Positions 25,576 to 34,795 of a DNA stretch of 64,000 nucleotides are shown here, in pieces. The DNA lies in contig NZ_JAZKUD010000005.1 in NCBI RefSeq assembly GCF_036625275.1, forward strand, positions 1 through 64,000, read 5' to 3'. This stretch comes from Accumulibacter sp036625275. GTDB taxonomy: Bacteria; Pseudomonadota; Gammaproteobacteria; Burkholderiales; Rhodocyclaceae. How positions within the stretch are numbered: position 1 is the stretch's first letter; every line of letters begins with the position of its first letter. The position numbers were made by a program, and so were the translations under genes. The notes under the pieces were generated by a model. That model saw only the letters and a list, made by a program, of their open reading frames with translations, had not been told where the DNA came from and did not search any database.

Positions 25576-27633
25576 TCAACGGTAGACCCAGGAAAAGTCT
25601 CCGGTCGAGCCGCTGAAAAGCCGTTTGGTGGCCGCATCGGTTCTCCGTAGGCGCGCTTTCAAGTCCTTGTGTGGCAGATCACTGAGTGGCGGATCGGCCA
25701 ATCGAACCAACATGGCATTGATTCTCGTCTCCCCTTCAATACGATCGACGGTGCACGCCAGGCCGTGACAGGACTGCTCTCTGGCAGCGACGGTCTCGTT
25801 GATTTGTGTTTCCAGGGCATGCCACTCCACGTCCTGTGCCTTGACCAGGTCGGACAGTTGCGAGAGCGTCCGCAAAGTCGGTGCGACCCGTTCCGAGAGC
25901 CGGCGCCAACTCAGTTGCTGTTCCGCGTTCAGGGTCAGTTCATGGCGGCGCAGCTTGCCGCCGACCAACAGGTACCGGGTCAGATCCTTCTCGCCACGCA
26001 AGGCATCGATTCTGGCTCGGGAATCGGCCATCGCTTTCTCCAGCAGGGCACGCTTCTGTTGCAGGGTGGCGATCCGTGCCTCATAGGACGACAGGTCGGG
26101 CAACAGCACCAACAATACGTTTTCGAGTTCCCGGTGCGAACGGGCAAGACCGAGGTGGAGGCTCCTGCCAGCCAGAGCACAGGCCTCCGAGACCTCGACA
26201 GTCAATTCGTCGGCAACGATATCGCAGTTTCTCGCCTGCCCGACGACCACCTGACGACCCAGGATCACACAGTTGTCCACGTGCTGCACCCTGATGCAGC
26301 CATGCTGCGCAATCAGCGTCGATCCGGAAGCTCGTCCTTCGACGACGATGTCCCCATGATCATTGCTGGCGCGCCCACCGATCAGATTCCGTTTCAGGCA
26401 GACGAGACCACCGCTGGAAATGATGTTCCCGAACACATCGGCGTAAGCGGTGATGCTGCGGCACCGGACGATGCGCTTCTCCTGAATCTCGCCATGTTGT
26501 TCATACTCCTCGCCGGTCAGCAAGAGGTCGCCGGTCGTGCGTAAACTCACGCCTTCATGGCTGATGATCTTGTCGGTCACAGAGAACTGATTGCTGCGCA
26601 GATCGATATTGAGGAAGCCGCAGACCGACGCCAGCAGGTATTCGCCGTCCTTTTCCCGGATGACATGGGTGCCGGGACCAGCCAGCGTCTGCAGATCGAA
26701 ATCCTTGGGCTGTGATGCCGGCAGCGCAATGCCAGCAATGTCACGCCCATCCACACCCGCCTGGCGCGGGATTTTTTTCACCAGGCGCAGGCCGGCAGCG
26801 ACCTGTGGGTAACGCGTCTCGAACTGTCGCAGATCGACCCGATCACCAAACAGCCGCCGCGGTGCGTTATTGCGGTGCAACCCAGGGGCCAACTCGACGA
26901 TTTCGGCATCCTTGCCGGGGACGTATGGCCGGTTGAGAGCGACCACCCGCTGTTCCGGCTTGTCGAGTTCGATGCCTGCACGCACGGCTGCAACGTCGAT
27001 GCCGAAACGTACGCCCTTCGCCCACGCTGCGGCGATGAATTCATCGATGTCGAGGTAGATGCGTGTTTCGGACGACTGCTGCCCCTTGGCAGAATGCGCA
27101 GGGTGATCGCCCTGATCGGCCAGGGCTGGAGCACTCTCGGTATCGCAATACAGCGGTTCGAACAGATAGGACGCTTCGCCAGGGGTTATCTTGCAGGGCT
27201 TGTAGAGCGACTGGCGCTCCACCCGGAAAGCCGTGATGTCGGCAGCCAGGAAAACTTCCTCGCTGGCATCGTCGTGACGACCGCTGGGACCGTCGTAAAG
27301 CAGGGCCAGGAACTGTGGGTAATCCAGTCCCCGAAAGTAAAGGCCTGATGCAACCACGCGGTTGACGAAGTCGGCAAAAGCCGTCGCCGATTCGAGTCGC
27401 GCGCGCCGGACGTACAAGCCATTATCATGCTGAACGACAAATCCCGAGAGTGCGATCTGTCCTTCCTCAAGGTCGGCCAGGTTGCCGATGGCACTTTGCG
27501 GTAATGATGGCATGACGGCACTCGCATCCAGGTTGGTGATTGAGACCCTCAGTTCTTGCGCCAGAAGCGTAACAGAAACTGTCGGCCGCGACACCTTGTC
27601 TGATGGGTTTGTTGCCCCGCAGTTCCCGGACAT
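25576..27633 (-). CDS. FapA / DUF342 family protein (flagellar assembly protein A-like)
   Basis: The product has the DUF342 beta-rich repeat core: EKDGEYLLASVCGFLNIDLRSNQFSVTD, GVSLRTTGDLLLTGEEYEQHGEIQEKRIV, ADVFGNIISSGGLVCLKRNLIGG and GCIRVQHVDNCVILGRQVVVGQARNC, forming a right-handed beta-solenoid (about residues 330-480), then a C-terminal coiled coil (YEARIATLQQKRALLEKAMA). The family is linked to polar flagellar or surface assembly in Vibrio; the role here is uncertain. The start is unclear: 27633 (MSGNCG) is used, 27663 and 27513 are alternatives, and the reading frame back to 27909 cannot all be coding because it crosses the riboswitch on the other strand. With start 27633 the length is 685. 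Confidence 0.75.
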   Translation of the reverse strand: MSGNCGATNPSDKVSRPTVSVTLLAQELRVSITNLDASAVMPSLPQSAIGNLADLEEGQIALSGFVVQHDNGLYVRRARLESATAFADFVNRVVASGLYFRGLDYPQFLALLYDGPSGRHDDASEEVFLAADITAFRVERQSLYKPCKITPGEASYLFEPLYCDTESAPALADQGDHPAHSAKGQQSSETRIYLDIDEFIAAAWAKGVRFGIDVAAVRAGIELDKPEQRVVALNRPYVPGKDAEIVELAPGLHRNNAPRRLFGDRVDLRQFETRYPQVAAGLRLVKKIPRQAGVDGRDIAGIALPASQPKDFDLQTLAGPGTHVIREKDGEYLLASVCGFLNIDLRSNQFSVTDKIISHEGVSLRTTGDLLLTGEEYEQHGEIQEKRIVRCRSITAYADVFGNIISSGGLVCLKRNLIGGRASNDHGDIVVEGRASGSTLIAQHGCIRVQHVDNCVILGRQVVVGQARNCDIVADELTVEVSEACALAGRSLHLGLARSHRELENVLLVLLPDLSSYEARIATLQQKRALLEKAMADSRARIDALRGEKDLTRYLLVGGKLRRHELTLNAEQQLSWRRLSERVAPTLRTLSQLSDLVKAQDVEWHALETQINETVAAREQSCHGLACTVDRIEGETRINAMLVRLADPPLSDLPHKDLKARLRRTDAATKRLFSGSTGDFSWVYR

Positions 27634-27772
27634 TCGTTGCCCATCAGCGTTTGGACGAACCATGCGTTGATCCGGGAGTGGCGTCAGCGACTCATCCCAT
27701 TTTTTAATGATCCATGGGTACCAGGGCCATATGCCACACACTTTGCCTGTCGGTTGATGTATGATGCCCACG

Positions 27773-27857
27773 AGTTGAATGGCAAACGGGACGAAAGCCC
27801 CGGACGCAAAGCTGCAGGCCCTAACCTGAAGTCCGGGAGGGTGGCTGGGTTGCCCTA
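27773..27857 (+). promoter_or_regulatory. cyclic di-GMP-I (GEMM-I) riboswitch
   Basis: GGCAAACGGGACGAAAGCCC then CGGACGCAAAGCTGCAGGCC, CTAACC and GGCTGGGTTGCCC reproduce the GEMM-I aptamer: GGCAAAC at the P1b start, the GAAA tetraloop in CGGGACGAAAGCCCCG, the invariant GGACGCAAAGC joining segment with the GCAAAG, the tetraloop-receptor-like CCUAACCUGAAGU side and the GGUUGCC closing strand. It is followed by a 7-bp hairpin (27857-27880, ATGCCGG/CCGGCAT) that may belong to the expression platform. The regulated gene is the MCP at 28011, 154 bp downstream, and possibly the whole chemosensory cluster. On/off sense cannot be read; no U-tract is visible. Confidence 0.88.
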
Positions 27858-28010
27858 TGCCGGGACGCCTGTTCCGGCATCCGAGATCTGCCCTGTTCGC
27901 GTTTCGCATTCAAAAGTGGTAGCCGAAGACCGGCCCACTCGATTCGAGGCAGGGTGTTCCTGCCTCGATCCGCCGTTACCTGGTGCTCAAGTCGCTCGCA
28001 GGAGGATCTC

Positions 28011-29192
28011 ATGCAAGACCGATCATCAAAGATGCTTCCCGTCGGCCCTGCCCCGCTGTTGATTGCCACCGTTGCCGGCGGTCTGCTGATCTGGAAGAGC
28101 GAGACACCGCTGGCCGTCGGCCTTTTGTGGACACTGGCTCTGCTGGTGCTTGCCGCAGGCGCCTCGTATTGGGAGCGTCGTGCGATCCGGTTCGCTGTCG
28201 ACCCGCTTGCCACCGAACCCGCCGGAACCGACGCAGTACCACCGGCCATCGCCCCCTATACGAGGAGCCTGCATCAGGTGGCTGCTGCTTCACTGGTACG
28301 CTGGGCCGAACATATTGCCATCGCACGCCGACAAACCGAGAACGCGGGCAACGCATTGACCAGTGACTTCGCGGCCATTCTGAACCAGTTGGGCGTCATG
28401 CTCGATACCCGTGACCGTGAAGCAGCAAAAGGCGTGGTCGCGGTGATCGAACGGTCACGCAGCGAATTGGCCGCGATGCTTGACCACCTCAAGGACGCTT
28501 TCGACGCCCAGAAGCCGATGCTCCGTGAATTCGAGAGCCTGGCGGAAGTGAGCGCCGATCTCAAGCGCATGGCCGGCGGGGTTGCCGAGATCGCCAAACA
28601 GACCAATCTGCTGGCGCTCAACGCGGCGATCGAAGCAGCGCGGGCCGGCGAGACCGGGCGTGGTTTTGCCGTCGTTGCCGATGAGGTGCGCAAGCTATCG
28701 GACCAGTCAGGATCACTGGCCCAGCAGATCGGGGACAAGGTCGAGACGGTCAACACGGCAACCGGCGCGGCGCTGCGCTCTGCCGGTCAAATGTCACGCC
28801 AGAACGAGTCACTGATGGCCAGTTCGGACGCGACCATGGCCGCTGTACTGGAACGATTCCGCAGCGTCGTGCAAGGACTCAGCGATTCGTCGCAGCACAT
28901 GGCCGAGGGCAGCCAGAGCGTCCGCGCAAAGGTCGAAGCGGTACTCGTGCATCTGCAATTCCAGGATCGCATGAGCCAGATTCTGAGCGCGGTCTGCCAG
29001 GATATCGAGCGTCTTCTGGCGCGCACCCGTGCAGAAGAGGCGCGCATCGCCGGCGGCGAGACGCCGGAACCTTTCGACGTGCAGAAGTGGGTTGCTGAAC
29101 TCGAACAAACCTACACCACGCTCGAACAGCACGACACGCGGCACCCGGCTGCACAGGGACAGGTGGCGGCAAGTGAAATCACCTTTTTCTAA
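28011..29192 (+). CDS. methyl-accepting chemotaxis protein, short form with two membrane helices and no periplasmic domain
   Basis: The 393-residue protein begins with a membrane hairpin (LLIATVAGGLLIW and LLWTLALLVLAAGASY) separated by only a few residues, so there is no periplasmic sensor. A cytoplasmic helical region follows, then the MCP signalling tip EIAKQTNLLALNAAIEAARAGETGRGF (here split: EIAKQTNLLALNAAIEAARA and GETGRGFAVVADEVRKL). The C-terminus ends SEITFF, preceded by a flexible linker; this aromatic tail could recruit adaptation enzymes. AGGAGG stands 7 nt before ATG 28011; the in-frame codon at 27954 lacks a site. The GEMM-I riboswitch lies in its 5' leader, so synthesis should answer to c-di-GMP. 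Confidence 0.88.
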   Translation: MQDRSSKMLPVGPAPLLIATVAGGLLIWKSETPLAVGLLWTLALLVLAAGASYWERRAIRFAVDPLATEPAGTDAVPPAIAPYTRSLHQVAAASLVRWAEHIAIARRQTENAGNALTSDFAAILNQLGVMLDTRDREAAKGVVAVIERSRSELAAMLDHLKDAFDAQKPMLREFESLAEVSADLKRMAGGVAEIAKQTNLLALNAAIEAARAGETGRGFAVVADEVRKLSDQSGSLAQQIGDKVETVNTATGAALRSAGQMSRQNESLMASSDATMAAVLERFRSVVQGLSDSSQHMAEGSQSVRAKVEAVLVHLQFQDRMSQILSAVCQDIERLLARTRAEEARIAGGETPEPFDVQKWVAELEQTYTTLEQHDTRHPAAQGQVAASEITFF

Positions 29193-29351
29193 CGGTCATC
29201 ACCGTTTCCCTCTCCCCCGACCCCTCCCACGGCCCGCGCTGCATCACGGGCCGGCTTCGGCAGCGCGGAGCAGTGCTCCGCGAAACCCTGCCTTCGCCCC
29301 CCGCGAGGGGGAGGGGAGATTCGTGAGCCGCTGACGCGACTTTCACATTAA
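29192..29351. repeat. ~155-bp intergenic repeat, copy B
   Basis: From AACGGTCATCACCGTTTCCC to GCGACTTTCACATTAACC the sequence is the near-identical reverse complement of 12353-12507, including the hairpin GCGGAGCAGTGCTCCGC and the CCCTCTCCCC...GGGGAGGGGAG ends. It starts at the stop codon of the MCP and ends about 20 bp before cheY, so it sits inside the presumed chemosensory operon. Its hairpins could affect transcript processing. Confidence 0.8.
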
Positions 29352-29372
29352 CCTGGACAATGGGAGATTGAC

Positions 29373-29741
29373 ATGGGCAAGACCATCCTGGTCGTCGACG
29401 ATTCCGCTTCGATGCGGCAGGTCGTCAGCATGGCGCTCAAGGGCGGCGGCTTTGAGGTGATCGAGGCCTGCGACGGCAAGGACGCGCTGGCCAAACTGAT
29501 GGGGCAGAAAGTGCATCTGGTGATCAGCGATGTCAATATGCCCAACATGGATGGCATCACCTTTGTCCGGGAAATGAAAAAGAACGCCGCCTACCGCTTC
29601 GTTCCGGTGATCATGTTGACCACCGAAGGCAATGAGGAGAAGAAGAAGGCCGGTCAGGAGGCCGGCGCCAAGGCCTGGGTGGTCAAGCCCTTCCAACCCC
29701 AGCAGATGCTGGCGGCGGTTTCCAGATTGTTGATGATGTGA
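29373..29741 (+). CDS. cheY: CheY-like single-domain response regulator
   Basis: The 122-residue protein is a lone receiver domain: acidic pair in VVDDSASMRQ, phospho-acceptor Asp in LVISDVNMPNMDGI, Thr in VIMLTTEGNEE and Lys in WVVKPFQP. No output domain. It would be phosphorylated by the CheA encoded two genes downstream and act on a motor or another target. GGGAGA lies 5 nt before the ATG. A 7-bp gap separates it from the STAS gene. Confidence 0.93.
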   Translation: MGKTILVVDDSASMRQVVSMALKGGGFEVIEACDGKDALAKLMGQKVHLVISDVNMPNMDGITFVREMKKNAAYRFVPVIMLTTEGNEEKKKAGQEAGAKAWVVKPFQPQQMLAAVSRLLMM

Positions 29742-29748
29742 GGCGACG

Positions 29749-30078
29749 ATGAGCCTCGTCATCGAGCGCAGCGGAAAAACGGCGCGGCTGACCCTGGACG
29801 GAGAACTGACCATCTATGAAGTCGCCGCAATCAAGGCCGAACTGACGGAGGTCATGCACGGTATCGACGAAATCGAGATCGACCTGGGCGGCATTGCCGA
29901 GATCGATACGGCCGGTCTGCAACTGATGCTGATCGCCAAACGCAATCCGGGCAAGTGCGTGCGCTTCGTCAATCATCCGCCGTGCGTTCTGCGCCTGATC
30001 GATCTGGCCAATCTCGGCGGCATGCTGGGTGATCCCCTGTTCATTTCGGCGACGGAATCGGCGAGGAACATGCCATGA
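29749..30078 (+). CDS. STAS-domain protein (anti-sigma-factor-antagonist type)
   Basis: The 109-residue protein is a single STAS domain: LTLDGELTIYEVAAIKAEL, then GIDEIEIDLGGIAEIDTAGLQ and LMLIAKRN. In SpoIIAA-like proteins the phosphorylatable residue stands in 'DSSG' ; here the motif is IDTAGL, so Thr takes the place of Ser. STAS proteins between cheY and cheA occur in other betaproteobacterial clusters; a role as adaptor or as part of a partner-switching branch is possible but not shown. The stop overlaps the cheA start (ATGA), so expression is coupled. Confidence 0.85.
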   Translation: MSLVIERSGKTARLTLDGELTIYEVAAIKAELTEVMHGIDEIEIDLGGIAEIDTAGLQLMLIAKRNPGKCVRFVNHPPCVLRLIDLANLGGMLGDPLFISATESARNMP

Positions 30079-32243
30079 GCGACGCCGCCAAAGACCTCGC
30101 GCAGGCACTCGGAACCTTCATGGAAGAGGCCCGGGAACTCCTCGCCGAGATGGAGGCAATCCTGCTGCGTGCAGAGGACGGCAGCAGCCTGGAAGACGAC
30201 CTGAATGCCCTTTTTCGCTGCGCGCATACCATCAAGGGCTCCGGCGGCCTGTTCGGTCTTGACGAGGTGGTGCGTTTCGCACACGTCGTCGAGAATGTCC
30301 TCGATCGCCTGCGCAACGGCAAACTGCAATTCGACAGCGATCTGATCAGTCTGCTGCTCGCCTGCCAGGACCATATCGCCCACCTGATTGCCGCAATCGC
30401 CGAAAACACCGAGGTTCCGGTCGCCCGTAGCGACCAATTGCTGTCCCGCCTGCAGGCCGTTCTCGGAACTGGCAACGGTGCTGTCGTGGCGACGCCCGCA
30501 GCCGAGGCGCATTCATCCGGAACTGCAACCAGTGCTGGCGGCGGTGGCGCGATGGGCTCGGATCACTGGCATATCTCGCTGCGCCCAGGCAGGCAGGTGT
30601 TGCAGGATGGCATGGACCCGCTGGCCTTCATCAATTACCTCTCCCAGTATGGCAAACTGCTGCATGTTGAAACGGTTGTCGACGCCGTACCGGAGTTTGC
30701 CGCCGCAGACCCCGAGATCTGCTATCTGGGCTTTGAAGTGGCCCTGGCGAGCGGTGCCAGCAAGGCAGAGATCGAAGGCGTCTTCGATTTCATCCGGGAG
30801 GGCTCGCAGATCGTCATCGTGCCGCCACAGAGCCAGATTTCGGCCTACCTCGCGCTGATCGAATCCCACCATCAGGATGCCGAGCGCATCGGCGAGATGC
30901 TCGTGGCCTGCGGTTCGGTGACCGCCAACGAACTGGCAGTAGCGCTGGCGATGCAGAAACATCAGGAACCCCATGCCCGTATCGGCGAGATCCTGGTCGA
31001 ACAGGGAGCAGTGCCGCCACAGGTCGTCGAAGCCGCCGCCGACCAGCAGAAGCGCTTCGAGGAAAAGCGCAGCAGCGAAGCCCGGATCGTCAAGGTTCCT
31101 TCCGATCGACTGGATGCCCTGATCGACCGGGTCGGCGAATTGGTCATCGCCGGCGTCGGGACCCATCTGCAGATCAGTCGCATCCAGCGGCCCGACATTC
31201 AGGAATCGGCGGAAGTGCTGCTGTCGCTCGTCCAGGACATCCGCGACATGACCCTGCGCTTGCGCATGGTCGCCATCGGCGAGGTTTTCTCCCGCTTTCC
31301 GCGCGTCGTTCGCGACGTTTCCAGGGAACTTGGCAAGGATATCGAGTTGCGTGTCCGGGGCGCCGAATCCGAACTCGACAAGTCGATGGTCGACAAGATC
31401 GGCGACCCGTTGATGCACCTGGTGCGCAACTCGATCGACCATGGCATCGAGCCGGCCGAAACGCGCATGGCACATGGCAAGCCGGCACGCGGTACGGTCG
31501 AACTGCGTGCCTATCACGAGTCCGGCAGCATCAATATCGAGGTCAGTGACGATGGCGGCGGCCTCGATCGTGATCGCATCCTGAAGAAAGCGATCGAGAA
31601 TGGCATGGTCGCTCCGGATGCCCATCTTTCCGATCAGGAGGTCTATCGGCTGATTCTCGCACCGGGGTTTTCGACGGCAGCAACCGTGACCAAGCTCTCT
31701 GGCCGCGGCGTCGGGATGGATGTCGTGCGCAGCAATATCGAAGCCTTGCGCGGCACGCTCGACATCGAGTCGGTTCCAGGACAGGGCACGACCATGCGCC
31801 TTTGTCTGCCGCTGACGCTGGCGATCATCGACGGCTTTCACGTCGGTGTCGGCAGTTCGCACTTCATCATCCCGCTCGACTTGGTCGTCGAGTGCATCGA
31901 ACTACCGCCGGATGTCGGCGATCGGGGCTACCTCGAACTGCGCGAACAGGCACTGCCCTTCGTTCGCCTGCGCGAACTCTTCGATGAACAGGGGCCACGG
32001 CACCCTCGGCCGCGCGTCATTGTCGTCCGTTACGGCAACCGGCAGGCGGGTCTGGTCGTCGATCGCATCCATGGCAAGTGCCAGACGGTGATCAAGCCGC
32101 TCGGTCCCTTGTTTGCCGAAGCACCAGCGGTGTCGGGCTGCACGATCATCGGCAACGGCGAGGTCGGCATGATCCTCGACGTGCAGGCACTGGTACGGCA
32201 TTGCGCAGGCGCTGCTGGCCACGGCAAGCATGCAAAGAATTGA
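30075..32243 (+). CDS. cheA: chemotaxis histidine kinase CheA
   Basis: The 722-residue kinase has an N-terminal HPt domain with the phospho-His in CAHTIKGSGGLFGLDE (His about 51), a middle part unlike E. coli P2 (about 155-330: WHISLRPGRQVLQDGMDPLAFI, then two helical repeats each with RIGEMLVACG / RIGEILVEQG), the P3 dimer helices, the ATPase domain (N box LVRNSIDHGIEPAE, G1 VSDDGGGLD, G2 SGRGVGMDVV) and a C-terminal CheW-like P5 domain (LCLPLTLAIIDGFHVGVG to the end). The RIGEMLV repeats resemble the helical N-domains of type II secretion ATPases. It starts within the STAS gene stop and is followed by an MCP, cheW and cheB. Confidence 0.93.
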   Translation: MSDAAKDLAQALGTFMEEARELLAEMEAILLRAEDGSSLEDDLNALFRCAHTIKGSGGLFGLDEVVRFAHVVENVLDRLRNGKLQFDSDLISLLLACQDHIAHLIAAIAENTEVPVARSDQLLSRLQAVLGTGNGAVVATPAAEAHSSGTATSAGGGGAMGSDHWHISLRPGRQVLQDGMDPLAFINYLSQYGKLLHVETVVDAVPEFAAADPEICYLGFEVALASGASKAEIEGVFDFIREGSQIVIVPPQSQISAYLALIESHHQDAERIGEMLVACGSVTANELAVALAMQKHQEPHARIGEILVEQGAVPPQVVEAAADQQKRFEEKRSSEARIVKVPSDRLDALIDRVGELVIAGVGTHLQISRIQRPDIQESAEVLLSLVQDIRDMTLRLRMVAIGEVFSRFPRVVRDVSRELGKDIELRVRGAESELDKSMVDKIGDPLMHLVRNSIDHGIEPAETRMAHGKPARGTVELRAYHESGSINIEVSDDGGGLDRDRILKKAIENGMVAPDAHLSDQEVYRLILAPGFSTAATVTKLSGRGVGMDVVRSNIEALRGTLDIESVPGQGTTMRLCLPLTLAIIDGFHVGVGSSHFIIPLDLVVECIELPPDVGDRGYLELREQALPFVRLRELFDEQGPRHPRPRVIVVRYGNRQAGLVVDRIHGKCQTVIKPLGPLFAEAPAVSGCTIIGNGEVGMILDVQALVRHCAGAAGHGKHAKN

Positions 32244-32333
32244 TCGACGGCACCAGCACGGCGCGTTGCAGGCGGCAGCAAATGCCTGCGGGCATCCTTT
32301 TTTGTTCAATCATTCAGAATGTCGAGGTGGAAG

Positions 32334-34214
32334 ATGAACTGGTTACGGTCGATGAAGGTCAGCACACGCAACCTGCTCTGGGGAGGTCTGACGGCGATTG
32401 GCCTGTTGCTCTTCTGCACGGTGTCGCTGGTCTCGATCCACGACAACATGCTCGAAGACCGCAAGCAACGGATCAAGAGCCTGGTCGAGGCGGGGATCGG
32501 GGTTCTTGGTCATTATCATCAACTGTCGACCACCGGCAAACTCACCGACAAGGACGCCAAGACCGCCGCCCTCGATGCCCTGCGCTACATGCGCTACGAA
32601 GGGGGCAACTACCTGTTCGGCTTCGACCCTGAAGGAAACTATTACCTGAGCCCGGCCAGTCCCGACTTCGAGGGCACCAACAAGATCGACCTCAAGGATG
32701 CTAATGGCAAATACCTGATCCGGGAACTGATCAGCGTCGCCAAGGCTGGAGGCGGTTATGTCGCATACGACTTCCCCAAACCGGGCACACAGACCGCTTC
32801 GCCCAAGATCGGTCATGCGGTGCTGTTTGCACCATGGAATCTGGTGATCGGCACCGGCATCTACATCGACGACGTCGATGTCGTCTTCCGCCGCGTCCTG
32901 ATCCAGTTGGTATCGATCTCGCTGGCCTTGCTGGCGGTATTGACGGCCATGGGTTGGGCAATCTCGCGTTCGATTTCGGGTCCGCTCAATACGGTCGTCG
33001 ACGTGTCCGGCCGCATGGCGGCAGGCGACTTCGACTTCAAGCTCGACACCACCGGGCGGGATGAAGCCGGGGCAGTCTTTCGTGCCGTGATGATGGTCAA
33101 GGAGGCGGTGCACGCGATGATCGGCGATGCCGGCGCGCTGTCGACCGCAGCGGCGAACGGCCGGCTGGAGACGCGGGTCGATGCGGCCAGGCACCAGGGC
33201 GAATATCGCAACATCATCGAAGGTCTGAACCGCACGATGGACGCAGTGGTAGACCCGATCAACGATGTCAAGCGGGTCATGGCGGCGGTTGAACAGGGCG
33301 ATCTCGGCCAGAGCATCGACGCTCACTATCAGGGCGACTTCGGCGCCCTGCAGACGAGCGTGAATAATACGCTGGCCAAATTGTCAGCGACGATTGCGCA
33401 GGTGAACACCTCGGCTGGCGAGCTCTCGAACGCCTCGACGCAGGTATCGGCCACCTCGCAGCTTCTTTCGCAAGCGACGTCGGAACAGGCGGCAAGCCTC
33501 GAACAGACGACCGCAGCGATGGAGCAGATGTCGGCGTCGATTGCGCAGAACACCGACAACGCCAAGACCACCGACTCGATCGCGCGCCAATCGGCGGCAG
33601 ACGCGCTGGCTGGCGGCGAAGCGGTTCGTTCGACGGTCGCGGCGATGAAATCGATCGCCGGCAAGATCTCGATCATCGACGACATTGCCTACCGCACCGA
33701 TCTGCTGGCGCTGAATGCGGCGATCGAAGCGGCACGAGCCGGCGAACACGGCAAGGGTTTTGCCGTCGTCGCGGCCGAGGTCAGGAAACTCGCCGAACGC
33801 AGTCAGATCGCCGCACAGGAGATTGGCGAACTGGCGAGCAGCAGCGTCGAAACCGCCGAACGTGCCGGCAGCCTGTTCGAAACCATGCTGCCGTCGATTC
33901 GCAAGACCGCTGATCTGGTGGGCGAGATCACCGCCGCATCGGAAGAACAGACGACCGGTGCCGACCAGATCAGTCAGGCGATGGCGCAGTTGAATACCGT
34001 GACCCAGCAGAACGCCGCAACCGCAGAGGAACTCTCGGCCACGGCCGAGGAGATGAACGCCCAGGCCGAAAACCTCAACGAGTTGATGGCGCAGTTCACG
34101 CTTGCCGGCAACGACCTGGCCATGCCGATGCGCCCGGTCAGACCCGCCAGACCGGGCAAGGCGAAACGCGATTCTGCGGCAAATCACCCGCTGAAAGATT
34201 ACGAACGATTCTGA
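32334..34214 (+). CDS. methyl-accepting chemotaxis protein with periplasmic sCache domain
   Basis: The 626-residue receptor has TM1 (LLWGGLTAIGLLLFCTVSLV), a periplasmic single-cache domain (about 35-185: DALRYMRYEGGNYLFGFDPEG, LKDANGKYLIREL, YVAYDFPKPGT), TM2 (VSISLALLAVLTAMGWAI), HAMP, and the MCP signalling domain with the tip RTDLLALNAAIEAARAGEHG. No C-terminal CheR-tether pentapeptide is evident (ends DYERF). GAGGTGG 4 nt before ATG 32334 fixes the start; 32319 would place the site inside the gene. The cache domain resembles the free periplasmic protein at 11744. Ligand unknown. Confidence 0.9.
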   Translation: MNWLRSMKVSTRNLLWGGLTAIGLLLFCTVSLVSIHDNMLEDRKQRIKSLVEAGIGVLGHYHQLSTTGKLTDKDAKTAALDALRYMRYEGGNYLFGFDPEGNYYLSPASPDFEGTNKIDLKDANGKYLIRELISVAKAGGGYVAYDFPKPGTQTASPKIGHAVLFAPWNLVIGTGIYIDDVDVVFRRVLIQLVSISLALLAVLTAMGWAISRSISGPLNTVVDVSGRMAAGDFDFKLDTTGRDEAGAVFRAVMMVKEAVHAMIGDAGALSTAAANGRLETRVDAARHQGEYRNIIEGLNRTMDAVVDPINDVKRVMAAVEQGDLGQSIDAHYQGDFGALQTSVNNTLAKLSATIAQVNTSAGELSNASTQVSATSQLLSQATSEQAASLEQTTAAMEQMSASIAQNTDNAKTTDSIARQSAADALAGGEAVRSTVAAMKSIAGKISIIDDIAYRTDLLALNAAIEAARAGEHGKGFAVVAAEVRKLAERSQIAAQEIGELASSSVETAERAGSLFETMLPSIRKTADLVGEITAASEEQTTGADQISQAMAQLNTVTQQNAATAEELSATAEEMNAQAENLNELMAQFTLAGNDLAMPMRPVRPARPGKAKRDSAANHPLKDYERF

Positions 34215-34223
34215 GGGCGCGCC

Positions 34224-34781
34224 ATGAGCACAGAACTGTTGGCAGCCAGCCGGCAGCACGTAGCCGACAGGGCCGCCGGTTCAGATGTCGGCGACACTTT
34301 GGCGCTATATCTCGCGTTCCGCCTGGTTGATGACGTATATGCCATCGATATCCTGCGCATCCGGGAAATCATCGAGTACAGCGTGCCCACCGGCGTGCCG
34401 ATGATGCCGCGCTCGGTCCGTGGGGTCATCAACCTGCGCGGCGCGGTGGTGCCGGTGATCGACCTTGCGGTTCGCTTCGGTCGCACGGCTACCGGCGTAG
34501 GAAAGCGTACCTGCATCGTCATCGTCGAAACCGAACACGCGGGGGCACTCTACACCCTGGGATTGATCGTCGACGGCGTCAACGCAGTCATGGAGATTTC
34601 AGCCAAGAGCATCGAACCCGCCCCCGCCTTCGGTACACGCGTCAATGCCGACTTCATCGCCGGGATGGCGCGCGTCAATGGCCGCTTCGTGATCATTCTC
34701 GACATCACGCGCGTCCTGTCGATCGACGACATGGTGTCGATCACCCCGCCTGCGATGATTGAAAACCTAAAACCCCTCTGA
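34224..34781 (+). CDS. cheW: chemotaxis adaptor CheW
   Basis: The 185-residue protein is a CheW domain: YLAFRLVDDVYAIDILRIRE, then EYSVPTGVPMMPRSVRGVINLR with the receptor-contacting VRGVINLRG, GAVVPVIDLAVRFG, CIVIVE and a final IDDMVSI region. It bridges receptors to CheA. An N-terminal extension of about 25 residues precedes the domain. It lies 9 bp after the receptor gene and 14 bp before cheB. Confidence 0.93.
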   Translation: MSTELLAASRQHVADRAAGSDVGDTLALYLAFRLVDDVYAIDILRIREIIEYSVPTGVPMMPRSVRGVINLRGAVVPVIDLAVRFGRTATGVGKRTCIVIVETEHAGALYTLGLIVDGVNAVMEISAKSIEPAPAFGTRVNADFIAGMARVNGRFVIILDITRVLSIDDMVSITPPAMIENLKPL

Positions 34782-34795
34782 AACGTGAGGCAGTG

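Noticed and set aside
30513..31862. 449-codon ORF antisense to cheA
   Set aside because: cheA on the other strand is complete with all motifs; the shadow has none.
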